64,000 nt of DNA from Capra hircus (lineage: Eukaryota > Chordata > Mammalia > Artiodactyla > Bovidae), in the NCBI RefSeq assembly GCF_001704415.2, contig NC_030811.1, positions 52,565,591 to 52,629,590 of the forward strand. The letters are read 5' to 3'. The translations under genes and the position numbers were made by a program. The notes beneath the pieces were generated by a model, which was given only the letters and a program-made list of their open reading frames with translations, was not told where the DNA came from and searched no databases. This document shows positions 57,555-64,000 of this stretch, piece by piece; within the stretch, counting starts at the first letter, position 1, and every line of letters starts with the position of its first letter.

Positions 57555-59769
57555 GTGCTCAGGCAGCCCACCTTGCCTGTCTGCTCTCAATTGCTGTTAA
57601 ACTGTAAGGAATGGGTCTTAAACATCACCAAAGTCTCATAGCATTCCCAAGAGGTATGTACTATTAATATCTGTGTTCTGTCAATATGGAGGTTAACCTA
57701 CAAACTAGTCTTGAATAGAAGACTCTGTTTCTTAAGATATTAGCAACATCCTGTCCTTAGTTCACATCTATATTCCTGTATCATATTTTATTCCATACAA
57801 ATAAATAAGTAATAATTTTGTGATCAAGTAGTATTGGGGTTGAAGTTTTTGTTGGTTATTCCCTGTGGATATATGCATCCTCAGGCCAGTCTGCCCCTAA
57901 TTTGTAGGTTTGTCTCACCTCAGCCACTCAATTTCAGTCTGAAAAAAGGCAGAGTCCTGGAGAGCTGTAAATACTTCTAGGTTCCCAGCCCTTAAAACCC
58001 TCCAAAAACAAAATCCAGCGTCATCACCTTGTGGGAATTCAACAAATAGTGGCTGATAGACCGTCATGGTATCAGTTTTGAAAATAAGCACAGACATTTT
58101 TGATTACCAGCCCACCATCACCTCAGTCATAAAGCCAGGGAAATCAACATTCTTTCCCACTCATTGGGCATAAATTGTTATGGCTGTTTCCAAGGATGCA
58201 TGGTACACGTGTAATGTGGGGGTCTTTCAGGGAGATTTGACATCAAGCCTATAGTCTTGAGAGACTGGTTTGTATTTTCAAGGAACATTGAAGATTTTAC
58301 CATATTTCATAGATGGCATTTCCAAAACCATATTGGTACTAATTTCTCAATGTATTTTATGACTTGCAGCACCTGGCCTCTTGTGTAGTGTGATTTCAGA
58401 GGGGCTGGTATAATTCTTCTGCATATCCTAAATCTCCCTGGATGTCCTGTAATTGCACAATTTTATTCCCTATTCCTTTGACACGTCACATTGCTACTTT
58501 ATTAGTTCTAGTATACAATCCATTGAAAAAGATAACATTAAATTCCATTAATTGTTCATACTCTGGATGAGTGGGGTTATTAGATTGTCTACAGAGAGCT
58601 TGTTTAGGCTCAAATGGAGGAGGGGCAGGGGAGATGGAGGAGGATTTAGGTACGACGGGCATCTGGGCTTGGGGGTGCTAGATGAAAGAACCCTGTCTGC
58701 TGAGGCCGAGCATGTGGTAGCCAAGGAAGCTTCATGTTTTGCCTGAGTCTGCCTCTGCCCACATCCTGTTAACTGCACAGCCAAATGCCGCTTAATTAGA
58801 TAATTGCTGTAAACCTTTAGAAGTAACGTCTTTACCATCATATCACAATATTCTGAGTTTATGATAAAAATTGCTCTTTTTCTGGTTTGTATATTCATCC
58901 CTGGTCTTAGACAGCTTTTGGGGTTGTATCTAGTGTTAATGACAAGGAAGAGTTGAGAACAGGAAAGTGAGGGAATTTTAAGAATGTCTTTTAGAACTAT
59001 CACTGTGGAAGACACCTAGGGCTCTTTCAGCTCATTGCCTGTTTGTGTTTGATACTGACGAACCTGTGGCAGAACTTCTCTTCATGGAACCTGCCCTGCA
59101 CCTACCTGATAGGTTACACGATGCTCTTTATTCTGTAGGTAAAACAAAGCTGCTGATGCCCATGATACTTTGAATCCTCATGACTGCGAGTTCTTTACTG
59201 CTTACCAGATGGCCACTGTATTTATTTCTAAATAGTCAATGCTGATTATATCTATTGTTGTAATCCCATAATTTAAGTAATGTACACATGAATAAAATAA
59301 GAGCATGGAAGGCAAGACCTAATTTGAATGTTGGCAAAGACTTAGGAGAATCTCTTAGAAATGTTATCAAATTAAGTATGGGCAAGAATGATTGGAAATG
59401 TATTTATGGAAATGCAGAGAAGTTCTGCACTCAGATTGCTTCTCTGTGATCTTTTAAGTTTTTGCTCTGCTGTTGAAGATGTAAAACCGGAAGCCTTTGA
59501 CTATACATTCAGGGTGTGGTTTATGCCAGAAGGAACATGCAGATCTTCACCAGCACACCCACACTCAGAAAAGGCACTGGTCCTCCATCAGGTCAGCAGT
59601 GCATTTGCTTTTATATATTTTAAGTTAACAGGATGCCTAAAGTATACTATTGTGTTTATACTCCTCTCTTTATTTAGGTTTTTAGTTAATCAACTAACTA
59701 CTTTGTCTCAGTGGCTTTTACTGTATTAAGAAAGTCCCTGTTCTTCTTTATGTGGAACTCCAAGAGCTT
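57555..59769 (+). other. Intron C, 2.2 kb without named elements
   Basis: Contains two incidental open frames (58548-59015 minus, 59388-59729 plus) with no recognised homology. No SINE or LINE I can name. Confidence 0.5.
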
Positions 59770-59945
59770 ACTTTGTACCCAGACTCTTTACTAATTAACA
59801 AGTATTATCTCACTTCATCCTCACAACAACCAAAAAAGTAGGCTTCATTACTGTCTCCATTTTCTAGGCCATTGAGACATAGAAAGGGAAAGTGTGTTGT
59901 CCAAAGTAACACAGTGGATGATGGAACCAGATTGACCTTGTGCTC
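59770..59945 (-). mobile_element. MIR SINE
   Basis: Antisense MIR: tattatctcacttcatcctc, acaacaaccaaaaaagtagg, tctccattttctaggccat. Confidence 0.8.
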
Positions 59946-61439
59946 ATAACCACATGAAACTTATTTTTTAAATATCTTAAGTCATTTTTATGGCTTATTT
60001 GTATGGCTCCTTTTGGGGGACAGGGATGCTGGGGAGCAAAACTGACTACCTTCCTCTATTCCTTTATGTCCAGAAGGTGATAAAACGTTGTTTCAGACAC
60101 CATGTTATCTGAGAACAATGCTGTTAAATCTTGCCTTTCAAAAGGCATAGAGGAATATGCAGGACTTTGCACCTCAGACCAATAATCATTAATGCAGATG
60201 GACGGGGCTGTGTGTGTGCGTGAGTGCATGCACGTGCACCCAAGTGTCTTCCTTCCCTGCGGCTCACTAATGAGGAACTGGTATTTTAGTGCCCTTTGGT
60301 GCCATTGTGCTTTTAACTGCTATTCAGATAAGGAGTAATGTCCCTCCAGCTATACATAATAGTGTTGTAATTCCATCAAGGGGCTTTGATAACTTCATAA
60401 ACCCTGACAGAAAAGCTTGAGTGGATTTTCATGTCACCATAACACCAAGATGGAATTACAGCCTTAATTTACTGGGTGTACATTTTAGGGGGTACATTAC
60501 TTAATGTTAAATCCTGTTAAAAACAAATTGGCTGATACCATCTGGCTCTATTTCGTAGTGGCATCCCAGCCGCCCCATAATTTTGGATCCTTGGTTATCA
60601 TTTTCTTTTTCCTAATTACCTTGCTCATCCTCATGATGAGTGTCTTGTATCCATAGACCTTTAGGTTAGGTTACAGAATGCTCTTTCTTCTCATTCATGA
60701 TCCTGGTAGCCTCATAAGAACCTTAACAGTTGCTTTTTTCTCTCTCCTGGCACATCTGAACTTTAGTTATTTGTGTTATATGGAACAAATGTCCATAGGC
60801 GTCTTTTAAGAAGGAAAGCAATGTGTGCACATTGGAACTTTTCAGACGGGGCAGGAAGGCATAAAATGAAATGTAAAGTTTCTTTTCCTTTTGCCTTCCT
60901 AGTGTGTCTCTCCCACAGGTGATCCCTGTTAATAGTTTCTTTTATTTCATTCCAAAAAATTATTCACATACCATAATTTATAGCTCTTAGAAAAACAGTA
61001 TGCATTTCTCTGCTTGTCTGTTCATTTATCTGTCCGTCTCTCCTTTTCTGTTTATCCAAATGGGAGATGATTTGCCCCATTTTGTTTTAAAATACTTAAT
61101 TATATATCCTAGATATCTTTACATATCCTTACACATAGCTTCCCTCATTTTTGTAGCCATCACATAATAGTCTGTCTTCCAGATATTATTTTAGGTTATA
61201 AAATGTGAGTCAAAGTTGCCTCAGGTTGAAGAGATAGGCCTAACATTACCCAGATCTTGCCAGGACAGATCTCAATCCATTCTCCTGGGGGCAAAAGGAA
61301 ATTGATTTTTTGTTTTGTAAGTGATTTCCTATATTCTGAGTTAAAGTGAAACCTCCTGAAAACGTCATGCAATGCCACATTCCTATGTGGCTGGGCAGAG
61401 TCGAGACAGGGAGTAGGCATGATGTTATGGGAGGCATTC
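59946..61439 (+). other. Intron C, candidate conserved non-coding sequence
   Basis: Free of recognisable transposons. Segment 60290-60620 has several AT-rich homeodomain-like cores (TAATT, AATTA), a CTTTGAT TCF/LEF-type core and a 12-bp inverted repeat. No exon. Confidence 0.45.
60366..60460. repeat. 12-bp inverted repeat
   Basis: TGTAATTCCATC (60366-60377) and its exact reverse complement GATGGAATTACA (60449-60460), 71 bp between. Confidence 0.9.
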
Positions 61440-61740
61440 TGGACCAGGTGTATGCAGACTAGCCATATAACCTTGAGCCTTTCTGGGCCTGTGTTTCATA
61501 TTTGAGGGTGTGGGCAAGTACTTTTATCTAGATCTCAGTTTCTCCATCTGCGAAATGGAGACGTTCAATAGATCTAATAGAGGCTGAATGAGTGTTAAAA
61601 ACATGGGCCCATCTTCACTTCCATCTCTGTTGCTGATTCACAATGTTGGGCGAATTACTTAACCCCTCTGAGCTCAGTTTTCTCACTTGTAAAATGGGAT
61701 TAATTATATCTACCTCATATGAGTGCTGTGGTCATTAAAA
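61440..61740 (+). mobile_element. Two adjacent MIR SINEs
   Basis: First about 61440-61590 (gccatataaccttgagcc, ctcagtttctccatctgcga); second about 61595-61740 (gttgggcgaattacttaacc, cacttgtaaaatgggattaa, tacctcatatgagtgctg). Confidence 0.75.
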
Positions 61741-63360
61741 GAGATGCTTATTTTTGTCTTGATAAATGGTTTTATGAGTATTCTAAGGCTACTTCAGCAT
61801 TTATAGCTGATGAAGTAGCTTTCTTTAGAGGAGGCAGAATTTTTTACAGCTCTTGTGTTTCCATAACTGAACATTTTTTGCTGTCCCATAGATTGCAAAC
61901 TTCTAATGTAATGAAATTGATTTTGAAATGTGACTTATAGGAGCTGTTCTTCTTGCTTTATCTTATTATGTGTTATTTTCTCTCTCAAAGCCCAGCACAT
62001 GTAGTTGCTTTGTAAGCCTGGTTGATTCAGAGATTTGTGAAATTTGGATGTTGTGTTGGGATGCTAGCTACAGAAAGATTTTCAAGAATTCCTGACTCTG
62101 GGAGAAAAGTTTACATGTTCCAACCCACTTTCCAAAACTCTTGTCCCTTCTCTTCTCTAACAGAGAACAGTCTAATATGGGTTTCCTAGTATGCATGACT
62201 TTTTAATTTACCTTTTGCTTTGATAGACTTTCTGTGAGTGAATGTGTGATCTGTGAAACACAGAATCAGCAGGCTGACACATTTACGTAGTAGTTTGCAT
62301 TATGTTGTTGTTGTTGTTGTTTTAAGCAGCAATATATTTTCTTTTAAAACAAGTTTTTCCAGAGGACCGGTCTCCTAAGATAAACAGTGTGCTCTGGAAA
62401 GATGTACAGGATAAGGCCTGGGCTCGCTCCTGCATAGGCCTCAGCTTGCAGAACTGCCATTTAGAAAGTACACTGTTGTCTCCCAAAGATACTGCCAAGA
62501 ATCCCAAGCTGGAAGCAGAGAAGGCAGCGTGGGGGCGGGGTGGAGAGCTCCATTAACCCGGTTGGTGTGCAGGGTCGGCCAGAGACAGTATAAATCTGGG
62601 AACTGCTCTGAGTGCTGAATGCCCCTGCAGGAGTTAGAGTTAACAGACAAATTAGCATAATGTAATTGGCTGGCAGGGTCAGCCTCGCTCTGTGAGTGCA
62701 AGCCATGGGGATGGTCGGGAGAAGCAGATAAAGGATGAGGGTGCGGGGGGGTGGGGAGGGCAGTGTTTTGTTTGTCATCTCACCACTGCATAGATAAATT
62801 ACAGCTCCAGAGACAGCCCTCTCCAAGTGAGTAAAATTTCCATTTTTGAAAAATTCCTTCCTTTAAAACAAAATATCAAAAGTCTACTATACTCGTCTCT
62901 CCCCGCTCCCCTCCAAACCCCAGCAAACAAAATAAAATAAGTATAAAAGAAGAGAAGAAGGTTTTTTTCCTCTTCACTCACCTACTCTCACCACTGACTT
63001 TTGGAAACTCCTTCTGGAACCTTGAGGACTATTATCTTTTGACTGGTGTGTCTCTGGGTGATTCATTTGTCTAAATGACTTCACTCTGCCTACCTGTTGT
63101 GCAAGCACTACCGTATTTTTTCTGTGGAGAAGCTAAGATATATGTCTTTTCTTCTGACCTAAGCACTACACTCACCTATACAGAAAAGGATGCTACAGCA
63201 GGGATGTTTTCCTCCGGATATTTTGCTGCTTGTGTGATTTTCAGAAACTTAGGAGACAACCATCCTCTGTGGTTACCATATATTTTTTTAAAGCTCTTTT
63301 TTTTTTTTTGCTTTCTTTATCTTTATTAAATTTTCCTTCAAACTTCAATTGCCGAGTAGC
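61741..63360 (+). other. Intron C, includes (TTG)n and a GC-richer unique segment
   Basis: (TTG)n at about 62303-62321; T run at 63298-63310. Segment 62500-62760 is GC-richer and transposon-free, with an octamer-like ATTAGCAT and nearby TAATTGG. No exon recognised. Confidence 0.45.
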
Positions 63361-63691
63361 ATTCAGTTCAGTTCAGTTCAGTCACTCAGTCATGTCTGAC
63401 TCTTTGCGACCCTATGAACCCCAGCACGCCAGGCCTCCTTGTCTATCACCAACTCCTGGAGTTCACTCAGACTCACGTCCACTGAGTCGATGATGCTATC
63501 CAGCCATCTCATTCTCTGTTGTCCCCTTTTCCTCCTGCCCCCAATCCCTCCCGGCATCAGAGTCTTTTCCAATGAGTCAACTCTTCGCATGAGGTGGCCA
63601 AAGTACTGGAGTTTCAGCTTTAGCATCATTCCTTCCAAAGAAAACCCAGGGCTGATCTCCTTCAAAATGGACTGGTTGGATCTCCTTTTTC
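63361..63691 (-). mobile_element. 5'-truncated BovB LINE tail
   Basis: Antisense from ttcag repeats to ggactggttggatctcc. Reverse-strand translation shows RSNQSILKEISPGFSLEGMM and LQYFGHLMRR. Confidence 0.93.
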
Positions 63692-63756
63692 TAGTCAAGG
63701 TGATTATCATCACTGTCTGGGACAATCCCTACTCTTGCCGTGTCTGTATTCTCCCC

Positions 63757-64000
63757 TCTGGAACCTCTTACACTGTTGGTGGGAATGTCAACTGATACAA
63801 CCACTATGGAGAATGGTATGGAGGTTCCTTAAAAAACTGAAAATAGTGCTACCATATGACCCCAGCAATCCCACTACTGGGCATATACCCTGAGAAAACC
63901 GAAATGCAAAAAAACACGTGCACTCCAATGTTCATTGCAGCACTGTTTACAATAGATAAGACATGGCTAAATGTTCATCAACAAATGAATGGATAAAGAA
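63757..64000 (+). mobile_element. L1 LINE ORF2 end, cut by window edge
   Basis: cctcttacactgttggtggg, ccactatggagaatgg, tatgaccccagcaatcccac, cattgcagcactgtttacaa: conserved nucleotide text near the end of mammalian L1 ORF2, sense to CREB5. The 5' join to the BovB at left is unclear and the 3' end is outside. Confidence 0.9.

Noticed and set aside
58548..59015. 155-residue minus-strand open frame in unique sequence
   Set aside because: No recognisable domain, low-complexity Ser/Pro/Leu patches, and no splice or promoter context. The length is compatible with chance over 64 kb in six frames.
59388..59729. 113-residue plus-strand open frame downstream in intron C
   Set aside because: Considered as a possible next CREB5 exon, but it does not match the family's NISMHNAVG segment and lacks suitable splice boundaries.
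63692..63701. ctagtcaagg after the antisense BovB, as an inverted BovB piece (twin priming)
   Set aside because: Only 10 bases match sense BovB and the following bases diverge at once, so chance cannot be excluded.

Overview
This is non-coding-dominated mammalian genomic DNA from a ruminant, most likely a bovid. BovB (RTE-clade) LINEs, tRNA-Glu-derived Bov-tA SINEs, dimeric Bov-A2 SINEs and CHR-type cetartiodactyl SINEs occur together, lying over older mammalian MIR, L2, MER5/MER20-like and Tigger-type repeats. There are no bacterial-style operons, tRNA or rRNA genes, CRISPR arrays or phage features.

One protein-coding gene is supported, on the + strand: CREB5 (CRE-BPa), an ATF2/CREB-family bZIP transcription factor. 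Only three early coding exons fall in the window: 1526-1597, 7473-7566 and 21915-22036. Together they encode about residues 2-97. This covers the N-terminal C2H2 zinc finger (Cys18, Cys23 in the first exon; His36, His40 in the second) and the start of the stress-kinase-responsive activation segment (TPTP, Thr59/Thr61, in the third). All splice sites are canonical and the phases (0, 1, 0) join without breaking the frame. The promoter and first exon(s) lie upstream of base 1. The His/Pro/Gln-rich middle and the bZIP lie downstream of base 64000.

Layout: 1-1525 is the end of an upstream intron. 1598-7472 is intron A (5.9 kb). 7567-21914 is intron B (14.3 kb). 22037-64000 is the first 42 kb of intron C. 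Intron content is mostly repeats: eight BovB pieces (seven antisense to CREB5), about twenty ruminant SINEs, at least five L2 pieces, more than a dozen MIRs, a few DNA transposon fossils, one L1 running off the right edge, several (CA)n microsatellites and a 240-bp purine-rich tract. Many insertions are nested and several keep readable target-site duplications, so their order can be worked out.

I found no undescribed system. The observations most worth checking are the zinc finger split by an intron and the frame-neutral joint skipping of exons 7473-7566 and 21915-22036; an 89-bp imperfect duplication flanking a SINE at 5.6-5.9 kb; a CTCF-like site at 14.17 kb; a diverged about 100-bp repeat pair at 49.4 and 50.9 kb; a three-layer insertion stack at 25.7-27.5 kb with a 14-bp inverted repeat; and candidate intronic regulatory segments at 60.3-60.6 and 62.5-62.8 kb. 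Repeat names are from recognition of consensus phrases, not from a database run.
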